From CATOSD01 sp034422735 (GTDB lineage Bacteria; Chloroflexota; Dehalococcoidia; Lucifugimonadales; CATOSD01): a stretch of 64,000 nucleotides of DNA. Positions 23,970-32,797 of this stretch are shown here, piece by piece. How positions within the stretch are numbered: position 1 is the first letter of the stretch; each line of letters starts with the position of its first letter. The stretch is taken from contig DAOUJL010000052.1 in the NCBI GenBank assembly GCA_034422735.1, positions 1 through 64,000 on the forward strand, given 5' to 3'. The position numbers were made by a program, and so were the translations under genes. Below the pieces are notes generated by a model that made no database searches, had not been told where the DNA came from, and saw only the letters and a list, made by a program, of their open reading frames with translations.

Positions 23970-25694
23970 ATGATTCAGACTGCCCAGCCTACCCGGATGA
24001 GGCTAAGCAAGGACGAGGCCCAGGCCTCCAAGGGCATGGTTGCCACCAAGGACAGGCACGCCACCGAGGCGGGGGTGGCGATGCTCGAGGCGGGCGGCAA
24101 CGCCGTGGATGCGGCGGTGGCCGCGTGCTTCGCCATCGGCGTGGTGGAGCCGATGTCCAGCGGCATCGGCGGGGGCGGCTACCTGAACTACCAGGTCGGC
24201 GATCAGGGCGGAGTGGTCGGATTCCCGATGCGCGGCCCGCTCGCGGCCAAGCCGGACATGTACAAGCTCACCGGCGAGTCCTACGTCGGCAACTTCGGCT
24301 GGGCGGGCGTCGAGAACGACGCCAACCTCGAGGGCTACCTGTCCATCGCCGTTCCCGGCGCGGTCGCCGGACTGTGCGAGGCGCACCGCCGCTTCGGACG
24401 GCTCCCTCTGAGCGAGGTGGTGGCGCCCGCGGCGGCACTGGCCCGCGACGGGTTCACGCCCAACTGGTACCTGCTCTTCTCCCTCGGGCGCAGCGCGGGC
24501 AAGCTGTTCCAGTACCCCGAGCTTCGCCGCGTTTTCATGCCCGGCGACAACATGCTGCCCAGCGGCGACATGGGCGACGACGTGAGGCTCAGGCAGCCCG
24601 ACCTGGCCGAGGTGCTCACCGGCATCGGCAAGCACGGTCCTGACGCCTTCTACAGGGGCGACGTCGCTCACGCCATCGCGTCCGACGTACAGGCCAACGG
24701 CGGCATCCTCTCCGAGGAGGACCTGGCGCAGTACAAGCCGTTCGTGTGGGAGGGCGGCCTGGAGATCGACTATCGCGGCCTCACGGTGCGCGTGCCCCCG
24801 TTCGCCTGCGCCGGCAGCACGAGCGCGATGACGCTCAAGCTGTTCGCCGGGTTCGACGCCGCATCCAGCGGCCACAACTCCGCCGACACGCTGCACGCCT
24901 ACATCAGCAGCGCGCGGCTCGCCTACGCCGACCGGTTCGAGTACTTCGGCGACCCCGCGTTCGTGGACACGCCCTGGAAGGGTCTGCTCTCGAACGCGTA
25001 CACCGACCGCCGCCGCGCCGAGATCGGCGACCGCGTGCCGGCCTCGTTCCTGCCCGGCGACCCCTGGCAGGAGGAGGGCAGGGCGCCGCGCGAGAAGCTC
25101 CCCGCGAGCCTGCCCGCGTTCGACGCCGGCACCACGCACCTGTGCGCAATGGACAAGGACGGCAACGCCGTCTCGCTCACCAACACGCTGATGGCCGGAT
25201 TCGGCTCCGGCATCGTGGCCAAGGGCACGGGCGTGGTGATGAACGACGGCATGATGTGGTTCGACCCGCTGCCGGGCCGCGTCAACTCGATCATGCCCGG
25301 CAAGTTCCCGCTGAACAACATGACGCCCGCGCTGGTGCTCGACGGCTCCGGCGTGAAGCTGGCCGTGGGCGCGTCCGGCGGGCGGCGTATCACCAACTGC
25401 GTGACGCAGCTCATCTCCAAGGTGATGGACTTCGGCATGGGGCCGCAGGAGGCCATCGACTCGCCGCGCGTGGACTGCAGCCTGCCCGCGACCAGCGTGG
25501 ATCCGCGGCTCGACCCCGAGGTCATCGCCGAACTCGAGGCCAAGGGACATCGCATCTCCATATCCGGCGACGGCTTCATGGAGTCCGGCTTCTCCAGCTT
25601 CGCCAGCCCGTGCGCCATCACCCTGAACGGGGGCGACGACTTCCGCGCGGGCGTGGACACCTTCCACTCCGCCTACGCGGCCGGCCCGGAGTAG
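23970..25694 (+). CDS. Gamma-glutamyltransferase family protein
   Basis: A 574-residue Ntn-hydrolase of the gamma-glutamyltranspeptidase family. It shows KGMVATKDRHATEAGVAMLEAGGNAVDAAVA, the GIGGGGY loop, and the self-cleavage site with the catalytic Thr in GTTHLCAMDKDGNAVSLT. Later NNMTPALVL and GASGGRRI form the active-site pocket. The family cleaves gamma-glutamyl bonds (glutathione and similar) after autoprocessing into two subunits. No signal peptide is seen, so it is probably cytoplasmic, unlike the periplasmic E. coli enzyme. GGAGGAGACACAC precedes the ATG. Confidence 0.92.
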   Translation: MIQTAQPTRMRLSKDEAQASKGMVATKDRHATEAGVAMLEAGGNAVDAAVAACFAIGVVEPMSSGIGGGGYLNYQVGDQGGVVGFPMRGPLAAKPDMYKLTGESYVGNFGWAGVENDANLEGYLSIAVPGAVAGLCEAHRRFGRLPLSEVVAPAAALARDGFTPNWYLLFSLGRSAGKLFQYPELRRVFMPGDNMLPSGDMGDDVRLRQPDLAEVLTGIGKHGPDAFYRGDVAHAIASDVQANGGILSEEDLAQYKPFVWEGGLEIDYRGLTVRVPPFACAGSTSAMTLKLFAGFDAASSGHNSADTLHAYISSARLAYADRFEYFGDPAFVDTPWKGLLSNAYTDRRRAEIGDRVPASFLPGDPWQEEGRAPREKLPASLPAFDAGTTHLCAMDKDGNAVSLTNTLMAGFGSGIVAKGTGVVMNDGMMWFDPLPGRVNSIMPGKFPLNNMTPALVLDGSGVKLAVGASGGRRITNCVTQLISKVMDFGMGPQEAIDSPRVDCSLPATSVDPRLDPEVIAELEAKGHRISISGDGFMESGFSSFASPCAITLNGGDDFRAGVDTFHSAYAAGPE

Positions 25695-26792
25695 GGAATT
25701 ATCCACGAAGGGCACGAAGGAACTGTGAGAGCGGCGGGCGGGTTTCAAACCCGCCCCTGCCGGCGCCCGCGATGTGGAATCTCGGAAAAACTGTTCCATT
25801 TCGCCCCAAAATGTTCCGCATCGTAGCTGGGGCAGGGTCGATTCGCGGTACGAGTGTCGCGCTGGTTGTCGCGTTTAGCGGGTGGAGTGTGCCGTATCGC
25901 GGGGAAAACGAGACGGTGTTGGGACACCCGGTCCGGGCACCGCATCGAGTGCGGGGCAGGCGGTTCGCGGTTCCGGTATGTGGGTGATGGCGCGTCATGG
26001 ACGGAGCGTAGCACGGATGTGCTGGCGCGTCAATAGCCCTGGCAGGATCGAGCCTGTGTCAGATTACCAGGTGGTCTCCACACCGGCGTTTCCAAGGATG
26101 CGGCAACCTGTTCATCACCCCCATCCTAACCTTCCCCCATCAAGGGGGAAGGGACTCGTCGGAATGCGGTGACGCGAATTCTGTTAGATTCTGCGACTTT
26201 CTGTGCGACCCCTAGCTGAGCGGGGCGTCGGTCCTGCTCAATTCTGTAATGCTGGCGTGGGCAAATCGTGACATAAGCGTCGCGCGACGTGGCAGAGTGG
26301 GACGGTGTCAGTGGTCGGTGACCGGTGGCCAGTGGCCAGTCGTCACCCCCATCCCCTCGGCAAGCTCAGGGCAGGCTCTTCCCCCGTCGAGGGGGAAGGG
26401 ACTTCACCCTCACCCTAACCCTCTCCCATCATAGGGAGAGGGGACTTGCGGTCCCGCGGGCGGGTTTGAGGCCCGTCCATACCGTGTGCGAGAATAGCAC
26501 GGATGTGCGCGGCATGCAAGACCGCTGGCGAAATTGCGGGATCAGGGCCGAAACTGGGGATTGGGGGCGGATTTGTGGGGAGAAATTGCGCACGAATGAG
26601 AACCGTCGGGACGTGCGTGAGAATGGGGGAGACACGGATGAGAACGGGCGGCGCGGGAAAGTGACGGTTTTTTTCGGGGTCGTGGGCGCGAGTGAGCGGG
26701 TGTGGGCGTGGGCAGGGCAGGGTGTTCGGGAGAGGGACTGTTCGGAATGGCAGATTGCTCGGAATGATAGCGTTGACGGTAGAGGCGGACTA
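25695..26792. other. 1.1-kb intergenic repeat region
   Basis: No gene recognised. It holds a GGCGGGTTTCAAACCCGCC palindrome near 25739, a CCGCATCGTAGCTGGGGCAGGG segment near 25818 that recurs in degenerate form near 39411, AGCACGGATGTGC at about 26011 and again at 26498, an R1 copy at 26114-26157, a split R1 at 26343-26403, an R2-type copy (CACCCTCACCCTAACC, CTCTCCC palindrome) at 26404-26447, and a GGGCGGGTTTGAGGCCCGTCC palindrome near 26459. The last 250 bases are A/G-rich on the plus strand. Confidence 0.7.
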
Positions 26793-27230
26793 ATGCCTGG
26801 ATTGACCAAGCAGCAGATGTACGAGTTCCTGACCAGCGGCCGCCGGCTGCTCAAGCTGGCGACGCTGACCGAGGACGGGACGCCCTACGTAGTGCCGTTG
26901 TGGTACGACTACGACGGCGAGGCGTTCAGCGTGGCGGGCCGCCGCCGCGCGAGGTGGGTCGCCAACATCCGCCGCGACGGGCGAGTGGGCGGACTGGTGG
27001 ACACCGAGGAGGCGGCCTACGTCCGGGTGGTGTTCCAGGGCCGCGCCGAGATCCTGGACGACGCCTGGCTCCACTCTTCGCCCGCGCGGGCCATCCGCTA
27101 CCTGGGCGAGGAGGCGGGCCTGCGCTACTACGAGTCGACGCACCGTGAGCCGCGAGCGCTCGTCCGCATCACGCCGGAGTCCGTGCAAAGCTGGGTCGGG
27201 CCGGGGTGGCATCCGCGGTATCGGGGATAA
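26793..27230 (+). CDS. Pyridoxamine 5'-phosphate oxidase-related (PPOX) protein
   Basis: A 145-residue split-barrel flavin- or F420-binding protein. Typical features are LLKLATLTEDGTPYVVPLWYDYDGEAF, a basic RRRARWVANIRRDGRV and AAYVRVVFQGRAEI. The family reduces or oxidises small molecules using FMN or F420. The ATG 26793 is chosen because the family N-terminus (LTKQQMYEFL) starts here. The reading frame is open far upstream, but that part is intergenic repeat sequence. Confidence 0.87.
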   Translation: MPGLTKQQMYEFLTSGRRLLKLATLTEDGTPYVVPLWYDYDGEAFSVAGRRRARWVANIRRDGRVGGLVDTEEAAYVRVVFQGRAEILDDAWLHSSPARAIRYLGEEAGLRYYESTHREPRALVRITPESVQSWVGPGWHPRYRG

Positions 27231-27236
27231 GAGACG

Positions 27237-27722
27237 CTAGTCAAACGAGTGGTAGGCTTGTTCCACCAGATCAAATGCCGCGTCGCTCTCCGCACCATCT
27301 TCGCTAAGGTAAACGGTGTACCAGCCCCCTCCACCTTGTTGAGATAGAGTTCTTGCCTGCAACAGTCTGTGAGGATCTTGAATCGAATCAATCACATTTG
27401 GATCAAATTTGATCCCCACACATAACATGCCTGGTGGACAGTGGGGTGGCCAAGAACCTCGATATGAGGGTGCGGTGAACGCCGCAAATGCCAATTGGCG
27501 GCGACGTTGAGAACGAGGTCGAATGAAGGCTATGTTGTAGGTTCTCTGTTGATTGCCAGTTTGTTCCCTGAGACCGTCGCAGGGCAATTCCAGTATTCTG
27601 CGACCAAGGTCCACAATCAGCTCGGATTGGCCGGGATTCAGTTCAGCGAGGCGCTGCAGCGCTTCAACCGCTTCTTCAGCGACCAGGATCGGCTGTGTTC
27701 GTTGTCCTCTTCGCATTGGCAT
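27237..27722 (-). CDS. Hypothetical protein
   Basis: A 161-residue soluble protein I do not recognise. It starts with a helical region (AEEAVEALQRLAELNP), then a stretch containing WPPHCPPGMLCVGIKFDPN, and a C-terminal segment SEDGAESDAAFDLVEQAYHSF. AAAGGAGGCG lies about ten bases before the ATG, supporting translation. It is convergent with the PPOX gene and lies 33 bases downstream of the end of the protease-RCC1 gene on the same strand. Confidence 0.65.
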   Translation of the reverse strand: MPMRRGQRTQPILVAEEAVEALQRLAELNPGQSELIVDLGRRILELPCDGLREQTGNQQRTYNIAFIRPRSQRRRQLAFAAFTAPSYRGSWPPHCPPGMLCVGIKFDPNVIDSIQDPHRLLQARTLSQQGGGGWYTVYLSEDGAESDAAFDLVEQAYHSFD

Positions 27723-27755
27723 GTTCTTGACGCCTCCTTTTGCAAACTTACCGAC

Positions 27756-29660
27756 TCACCGCAAGGGCGGCGATGATTGTCCGTAAGTGTTGTCGCCCCA
27801 GCATACGATTACCCCATCCTCACGCAGCCCACAAGTGTGCCTAGAGCCCGCGCTTATGGACTTAAACCGTTCCCCTTCCGGCGGAGATGATTGGCCGCTT
27901 GAATCATTGCCCCAGCATATGACTGAGCCATCGGCGCGCAATCCACAAGTATGTGCGGCTCCAACGCTTATGGAGGTGAATCGTTCCGAGCTAAGGTCGA
28001 GGTCGGGCTTGTAGGGCGAGGACTGGTCGCTGCTGTTGTCACCCCAGCAGTCGGCAACGCCACCGTCACGCAGGCCACAAACGTGATGCTCACCTGCATC
28101 AATCAATGTGAATCCAGAGTAACGTGGCGGCACCAGACTGGCAGACCTAGGGGAAAGATTGCCCCAACAGACCACATAACCATCGCTACGAATCCCGCAC
28201 GCAAAAGAACTATAGCGATGTATACCTGGAGTGGATCCACTGCTAACCAATATGAACCGTTCATGGGCTGGTGGCTGCTCAGTATCGCCCCAGCAAAGGA
28301 CAACGCCATCCTCGCGCAATCCACAGGAGTGTATTACACCAGCGCTAACGGACGTAAAGTGCTCACCTTGTGGGGGCGAAGATCGTCCATCCCCATTGTC
28401 GCCCCAGCAGACTGGCACACCATCGGTACGGAGCCCGCATGCAAAGTCACGCCCGCTGATAAAACCGCCGCCACTGCCACCACTGCTTATGGATGCGAAG
28501 CGCTGATCCTTTGGTGGCGCGGCGATGGCCCCTCTGCAAACGATAGTGCCGTCCGAGCGCAATCCGCAGACATGATGGCCGCCGCTGCTCACAGCCACGA
28601 AGGGAGGAATCGGCGTCGGGGTAGGTGTCGGTGTAGACGTCGGTGTGACGGTCAGCGTTGGCTCAGGTGTTGGTGTAGGCAGGGGTGTTGGGGTTGGTTC
28701 GGGCGTCGGAGTGATCGTCGGCGTGGGAGTCGGTTCGGGGGTTGGGGTTGGCTCAGGCGTCCACGTCGGGACGGGTGTCCACGTCGGCGGGGGTGTCGGC
28801 ATTGCGGCCGCCGCCCACGTGGGCACGGGCGTCCAGGTGGGAACCGCGGTCCATGTCGGGACGGGCGTCCACGTCGGGGCCGCCGTGGGACCTGCCGGAG
28901 TTGGCGCGGCGGCCTGTCCGCCCAGCAGCCCGGCAAACTCGGCCGCGGAGACAGCGAGGCCGACGCCGGCCACGGGCCGGCCGCTCTCGGTCTCCGACAC
29001 CCTCAAAGTGTTGATGCCGATAGCTTCGCCGGCCATGTTGACCAGCGGGCCGCCGCTGTTGCCCGGATTGAGCGCCGCGTCGGTCTGGAGCAGGTCGACG
29101 CCATCGACGCTCCTCACCGCCGATATGATGCCCCGCGTTACCGTCAGGGATATGCCAAGCCCCTCGGCGACTAAGGGATAACCAAGCGCCAGCACCTCGT
29201 CGCCCAGGCGCATCTGTCCCGCATCGCCTACGGCCAACGCGGTGAACGGGCCTCCGCTTTGTATACGCACCGTAGCAAGGTCGGTCATGTCCTGCGTTGC
29301 CACGACCTCGGCAGGGTAGCGGCGCCCGTCGGCCAGAATGACCTCAACGCTGTCGAAACCGTCTACGACGTGGCTGTTCGTAACCAAGAGGCCATCGGGA
29401 TTGACGATGAACCCAGAGCCACCGCCCGAACCGGCGTCCACCTGCACGACCGCCGGATGGATCCTTTCGACCAGCTCGGCAAGCGTGCTCCGCGTCTCCC
29501 CCGTCAGGGCCTCGCCCCCAACGAAATTGATCTGGATTGCCGACGTGTCCGCCTGAGTCGCCTCCGGCGTGACGGTCGATACCGCCTCAGACGTGTCGGC
29601 GCCTTGACCTGAGCAGGCGGCGAGGGCCACCAGGAGCAACCCGAACAGGACGAAACGCAT
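27756..29660 (-). CDS. Lipoprotein: trypsin-like protease fused to RCC1-like repeats
   Basis: A 634-residue exported protein. The signal peptide ends in a lipobox (VALAAC, C16). Residues 60-245 are an HtrA-like serine protease with triad H97 (TNSHVV), D127 (MTDLATV) and S202 (NPGNSGGP). There is no PDZ domain. Residues 255-345 are a Pro/Thr-rich linker (TPTPEPTPTP) mixed with a WTPVPTWT repeat. Residues 350-634 carry about seven RCC1/BNR-like blades, each with CGLR-DG-V-CWGDN and two cysteines, which probably fold as a disulfide-tied propeller. It is likely a surface protease whose propeller binds a substrate or the cell wall. The Pro/Thr linker DNA is a simple repeat. Confidence 0.9.
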   Translation of the reverse strand: MRFVLFGLLLVALAACSGQGADTSEAVSTVTPEATQADTSAIQINFVGGEALTGETRSTLAELVERIHPAVVQVDAGSGGGSGFIVNPDGLLVTNSHVVDGFDSVEVILADGRRYPAEVVATQDMTDLATVRIQSGGPFTALAVGDAGQMRLGDEVLALGYPLVAEGLGISLTVTRGIISAVRSVDGVDLLQTDAALNPGNSGGPLVNMAGEAIGINTLRVSETESGRPVAGVGLAVSAAEFAGLLGGQAAAPTPAGPTAAPTWTPVPTWTAVPTWTPVPTWAAAAMPTPPPTWTPVPTWTPEPTPTPEPTPTPTITPTPEPTPTPLPTPTPEPTLTVTPTSTPTPTPTPIPPFVAVSSGGHHVCGLRSDGTIVCRGAIAAPPKDQRFASISSGGSGGGFISGRDFACGLRTDGVPVCWGDNGDGRSSPPQGEHFTSVSAGVIHSCGLREDGVVLCWGDTEQPPAHERFILVSSGSTPGIHRYSSFACGIRSDGYVVCWGNLSPRSASLVPPRYSGFTLIDAGEHHVCGLRDGGVADCWGDNSSDQSSPYKPDLDLSSERFTSISVGAAHTCGLRADGSVICWGNDSSGQSSPPEGERFKSISAGSRHTCGLREDGVIVCWGDNTYGQSSPPLR

Positions 29661-29674
29661 TACGGTCTCCCTCC

Positions 29675-29814
29675 CACGATGACCATGTGCACCTCGCCGG
29701 GGCCGTGGACGCCGGTGACGAGCTGGTACTCGATGTCGGCGGAGCGGCTGGGGCCGGTGATGATGTTCATGTAGCTCTCGGGGGCGCCTTCGCCGAAGCG
29801 CTCGCGCAGCAGTG
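29675..29814 (-). pseudogene. Duplicate of the 3' end of lutC
   Basis: 140 bases matching 30609-30748, the last part of lutC, with six mismatches by eye. It encodes the lutC C-terminus (SYMNIITGPSRSADIEYQL, then HVVIVG-like residues) but has no start, and lacks the rest of the gene. With the intact copy it flanks the two-gene aspartic protease cassette. Confidence 0.88.
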
Positions 29815-29844
29815 CCACTTTGCTTGACTGCATCGTGGACTCGC

Positions 29845-30216
29845 CTATGGCCTGGCCTGTATGACGACGCGGCCCCCGCTCTCGACTTCGACGTGCAAGT
29901 CGTGCTTTTCGAGCATCAACATCCCAACGAGCGGGGTGCTGCCGGTTGCGTCAGCCTCGATGTCCCTCGGTTGGCCGTCCCAAAGCACCGTGACGTAGTG
30001 AACGTCAAAATCCACTTCGGTGTCGTTGGCCAGAAACGCCTGGCCAATGTAAGCGAAAGGCAACCCTAATTCCGCCACCAAAGCTGTCGGCAAGGTTAAG
30101 AAGCCGCTGTAGCCTGTGTCCACCACGGCCTCGATGTCCTGAGCCTGCCCCTCAGAACCCTGAAGGCGAATCGTAACCACTGCTTCATAGGCGGCATTCA
30201 CCACCCCTTCGATCAC
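29845..30216 (-). CDS. Retropepsin-like aspartic protease (clan AA), cassette copy 1
   Basis: A 123-residue single-domain protease with the D-T/S-G motif in AVVDTGYSGFLTLP, followed by LVAELGLPF, and a second half (DIEADATGSTPLVGMLMLEKHDLHVEVESGGRV) typical of bacterial clan AA retropepsin-like proteins. Such enzymes work as homodimers. It starts at GTG 30216, which overlaps the TGA of the 96-residue partner gene (GTGA), so the two are coupled. A related copy is at 53235-53603. No signal peptide. Substrate unknown. Confidence 0.85.
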   Translation of the reverse strand: MIEGVVNAAYEAVVTIRLQGSEGQAQDIEAVVDTGYSGFLTLPTALVAELGLPFAYIGQAFLANDTEVDFDVHYVTVLWDGQPRDIEADATGSTPLVGMLMLEKHDLHVEVESGGRVVIQARP

Positions 30217-30503
30217 TCGGTCCTCCGCAGAGACCCGGCGCCGAAGCTGCGTAGCGCCCGGTACCCGACACGCTCACACAGGATGTCTACGGCTTCTGGT
30301 CGCTGCGCCCGCAGACGTTCCACCGCGATACGGGTGGTGTGAGCGATGGCCCAGTCTCCGGTCTCAGTGTCAATGGCAACATACTCTCCAAAGTGGTCCA
30401 ATTCGACCTGGGGCAGAATGTCTCGCTCGTACATTTCCTTACCGAGCCGGACGGCCTCCTGGCGGGGCCTGCGTGGGCGCGCGGGTGTCTTCGCGTAGGT
30501 CAT
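30213..30503 (-). CDS. 96-residue partner of the aspartic protease, cassette copy 1
   Basis: A small soluble protein, basic at the start (ARPRRPRQEAVRLGKEMYERDI), then HFGEYVAIDTETGDWAIA and RAQRPEAVDILCERVGY, ending FGAGSLRRTE. The second copy at 53603-53893 has the same length and layout (GEYVAIDVDSGHWAVA, SIGGGSLRRAE). The arrangement, small gene first and overlapping a small enzyme gene, resembles toxin-antitoxin modules, but no known family is recognised. GAGGAGCACTT precedes the ATG, and a TTGCCG-N18-TAGAAT promoter lies at 30540-30569. Confidence 0.75.
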   Translation of the reverse strand: MTYAKTPARPRRPRQEAVRLGKEMYERDILPQVELDHFGEYVAIDTETGDWAIAHTTRIAVERLRAQRPEAVDILCERVGYRALRSFGAGSLRRTE

Positions 30504-30539
30504 AAGTGCTCCTCTTCAAGGCGTGCTCGTACAAGCCAC

Positions 30540-30569
30540 ATTCTACCGCGTTGTGGGATTTTCCGGCAA
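30540..30569 (-). promoter_or_regulatory. Promoter of the aspartic protease cassette, copy 1
   Basis: On the minus strand TTGCCG (30569-30564) and TAGAAT (30545-30540) are separated by 18 bases, 37 bases upstream of the partner gene. The second cassette has TTGTCC-N18-TAGAAT at 53929-53958 in the same position, and the leaders are similar (TTGAA-AGGAGC), so the cassette appears to carry its own promoter. Confidence 0.55.
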
Positions 30570-30593
30570 CGAACCGGAGCGACCAGTGAATCG

Positions 30594-31352
30594 CTAGTCT
30601 ACCGGACCCACGATGACCATGTGCACCTCGCCGGGGCCGTGGACGCCGGTGACGAGCTGGTATTCGATGTCGGCGGAGCGGCTGGGGCCGGTGATGATGT
30701 TCATGTAGCTCTGGGGGTCGCCCTCGCCAAAGCGCTCGCGCAGCAGCGCGAAAAGCTCGTCCAGGCTCGGCAGCACCTGGCCCAGTTCGACGACCGCGAC
30801 GTGCACCGGCGGCAGCAGCGACACCAGCCGGCTCGCGCCCTGGCGGGCGACGATGACGCACGAGCCGGTCTCGGCGATGGCGTAGTCCACGCCCGTCAGG
30901 CCGATGCCGGCGCCGATCATGCGCTCGCGGTTCGCCTCACGCTGCTCATCCCGTTCTGCGTCGCCGGCGTCGTCCAGCGCCATCGTGCGCACGTCCACGC
31001 CGCTGCCCTCCAGCGCGCGCTCGATGCCGAGGCGCTCCACCGCGTCGTGGGCCGAGCGCACCACCGATCCCGCCTCGATCTCGCGCGCAAGGTCGGCCAC
31101 GTAGCGCGCGGCGGCCTCGTGCGTCTCGCACACGACCACGCGCCAACCCGCGGTCTCGGCGGCCTGCTTCAGTGCGTCCGACAGCGGGCCGGCATTCTCC
31201 CGCACGTCCTCGCGAATCCGCTCCGCATTCGCGCGCACCTCCGCGGCGTCGCGGGATAGGGCGGACTCGGGCGCGGGGGCGGGTGGGGCAGCGCCGGGTT
31301 CGCGGCCCAGGGAGCGACGCAGCGAGTCGAAGAACCGCGCTCGCTCGGTCAC
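30594..31352 (-). CDS. lutC: LutC-type lactate utilisation protein (LUD domain)
   Basis: A 252-residue LUD-domain protein: FFDSLRRSLGRE at the start, AGWRVVVCETHEAAARYVA, GVDYAIAETGSCVIVARQGASRLVSLLPPVHVAVV and NIITGPSRSADIE near the end. LutC is the small subunit of the LutABC complex that oxidises L-lactate to pyruvate through Fe-S clusters. It starts at GTG 31352, overlapping the lutB stop (GTGA). The complete 3' end is kept, while a second, partial copy of it lies at 29675-29814. Confidence 0.92.
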   Translation of the reverse strand: MTERARFFDSLRRSLGREPGAAPPAPAPESALSRDAAEVRANAERIREDVRENAGPLSDALKQAAETAGWRVVVCETHEAAARYVADLAREIEAGSVVRSAHDAVERLGIERALEGSGVDVRTMALDDAGDAERDEQREANRERMIGAGIGLTGVDYAIAETGSCVIVARQGASRLVSLLPPVHVAVVELGQVLPSLDELFALLRERFGEGDPQSYMNIITGPSRSADIEYQLVTGVHGPGEVHMVIVGPVD

Positions 31353-32797
31353 TTGGGGGAGTCTCCCGCGTCGTCTTGCAGGTCGCGCCACCGCTTGCGG
31401 AAGGGCTTGTCCGCCAGCCTGGGGGCCTCGCGGTGGCGGGTCCAGCCGGCCATAGGCCCCGGCCCCTTCTGTTGTCCACTGGCGCCGCCTGACATCGGGC
31501 CTTGCAACAGCCGACCGGCCGAGCGCGCCGCAGCCATTATGGCGGGGTTGGACATGGCGGCGCGCCAGCCCTTGAACGCGAGGCGCTCGGCCAGCGTGGA
31601 GCTGCGCTCCTCCGGGTGGTTGTCGCCCTCCGAGATCTCGTTGCGGAGTTTCAGCAGCATACGCGGGATGTTGATCTTGACCGGGCAGGCCTCCTTGCAC
31701 GCGCCGCACAGGCTGGACGCGAACGGCAGGTGCTTGGCGTCCGAGATGCCGGTGAGCACGGGCGAGACCACCGCGCCGATGGGACCGGGGTACACCCAGC
31801 CGTAGGCGTGGCCGCCCACCTTGCGGTAGACCGGGCAGGCGTTCAGGCAAGCGCCGCAGCGCAGGCAGTTGAGCGCCTCGCGGAAGTGCGGGTCGGCGAG
31901 CAGGCCGGAGCGTCCGTTGTCCACCACGACGAGGTGGAACTCCTCCGGGCCGTCCTCGTCCTGCCGCTTGCGAGGGCCGGTGACGGTGGTCACGTAGCTG
32001 GATATGCGCTGTCCGGTGGCCGAGCGGATGAGCAGGCGCAGGAACACCGCCAGGTCCTCCAGCGACGGCACCACCTTCTCCATGCCGGTTATGGCGACGT
32101 GGATCCTGGGCATGGAGGTGCACATGCGCCCGTTGCCCTCGTTGGTCACCAGGGTCAGGGTGCCGGTCTCGGCGACGATGAAGTTGGCCCCGGTGATGCC
32201 CATGTCCGCGCCGATGAACTTCTCGCGCAGTTGACGTCGCGCCTCGCCCGCAAGCTCCTCGATGCGCTCGTAGCGCGGCGCGTTCAGCTTGTCCTCGAAC
32301 AGCTCCGACACGTCCTCACGGGACTTGTGGATGGCGGGCGCGATGATGTGGAAGGGCGTCTCGCCCGCAAGCTGGATGATGTACTCGCCCAGGTCGGTCT
32401 CGACGGGCTCGATGCCCTCGGCGATGAGCCGGTCGTTCAGGCCGATCTCCTCGGAGACCATGGACTTGCTCTTGATTACGAGCTTGACGCCGCGGTCCCG
32501 CGCCAGCTTGGCCACGTACTCGCGCGCGTCCTCGGCGTCCGCGGCAAAGTAGACGCTGCCTCCGGCGGCTCGCACGTTGCGCTCGGCCATCTCGAGGTAG
32601 TAGTCCAGGTGCTCTATCGTGTGGGTCTTGATCGCCCTGCCGCGCTCGCGCAGCTCCTCCCAGTCGGGCGTGGCCGCCGCGGCGGTCAGGCGCGCCGAGT
32701 GGAAGCCGCCGTAGAGGCCGCTCAGGCCCTGCTGCACGCCCGGGTCGGCGAGCGCGGCAGCGGCGCCCTGCTCGAACTGGGCTGTTTTGGGCTCCAT
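31349..32797 (-). CDS. lutB: LutB-type iron-sulfur lactate oxidation protein
   Basis: A 482-residue protein with an N-terminal LUD domain (TIEHLDYYLEMAERNV, FIVAETGTLTLVTNEGNGRM) and a C-terminal 4Fe-4S dicluster region (NCLRCGACLNACPVYR and SLCGACKEACPVKI), then a DUF3390-like tail. LutB transfers electrons within the LutABC lactate dehydrogenase complex. Its ATG follows directly on the lutA TAG (TAGATG), and it overlaps lutC by 4 bases. The C-terminal tail after residue 440 is Gly/Pro-rich and variable. Confidence 0.93.
   Translation of the reverse strand: MEPKTAQFEQGAAAALADPGVQQGLSGLYGGFHSARLTAAAATPDWEELRERGRAIKTHTIEHLDYYLEMAERNVRAAGGSVYFAADAEDAREYVAKLARDRGVKLVIKSKSMVSEEIGLNDRLIAEGIEPVETDLGEYIIQLAGETPFHIIAPAIHKSREDVSELFEDKLNAPRYERIEELAGEARRQLREKFIGADMGITGANFIVAETGTLTLVTNEGNGRMCTSMPRIHVAITGMEKVVPSLEDLAVFLRLLIRSATGQRISSYVTTVTGPRKRQDEDGPEEFHLVVVDNGRSGLLADPHFREALNCLRCGACLNACPVYRKVGGHAYGWVYPGPIGAVVSPVLTGISDAKHLPFASSLCGACKEACPVKINIPRMLLKLRNEISEGDNHPEERSSTLAERLAFKGWRAAMSNPAIMAAARSAGRLLQGPMSGGASGQQKGPGPMAGWTRHREAPRLADKPFRKRWRDLQDDAGDSPK

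Noticed and set aside
24003..25799. Very long minus-strand frame opposite the gamma-glutamyltransferase gene
   Set aside because: It is a shadow frame of a GC-rich gene: His/Arg/Val-rich, no family motif, no ribosome-binding site.
25745..26014. Minus-strand frames in the 25.7-26.0 kb intergenic region
   Set aside because: They consist of repeat sequence without start signals or family resemblance.
28645..29181. Gly/Val-rich plus-strand frame
   Set aside because: It is the antisense of the Thr/Pro linker of the protease-RCC1 gene, an effect of the simple repeat.
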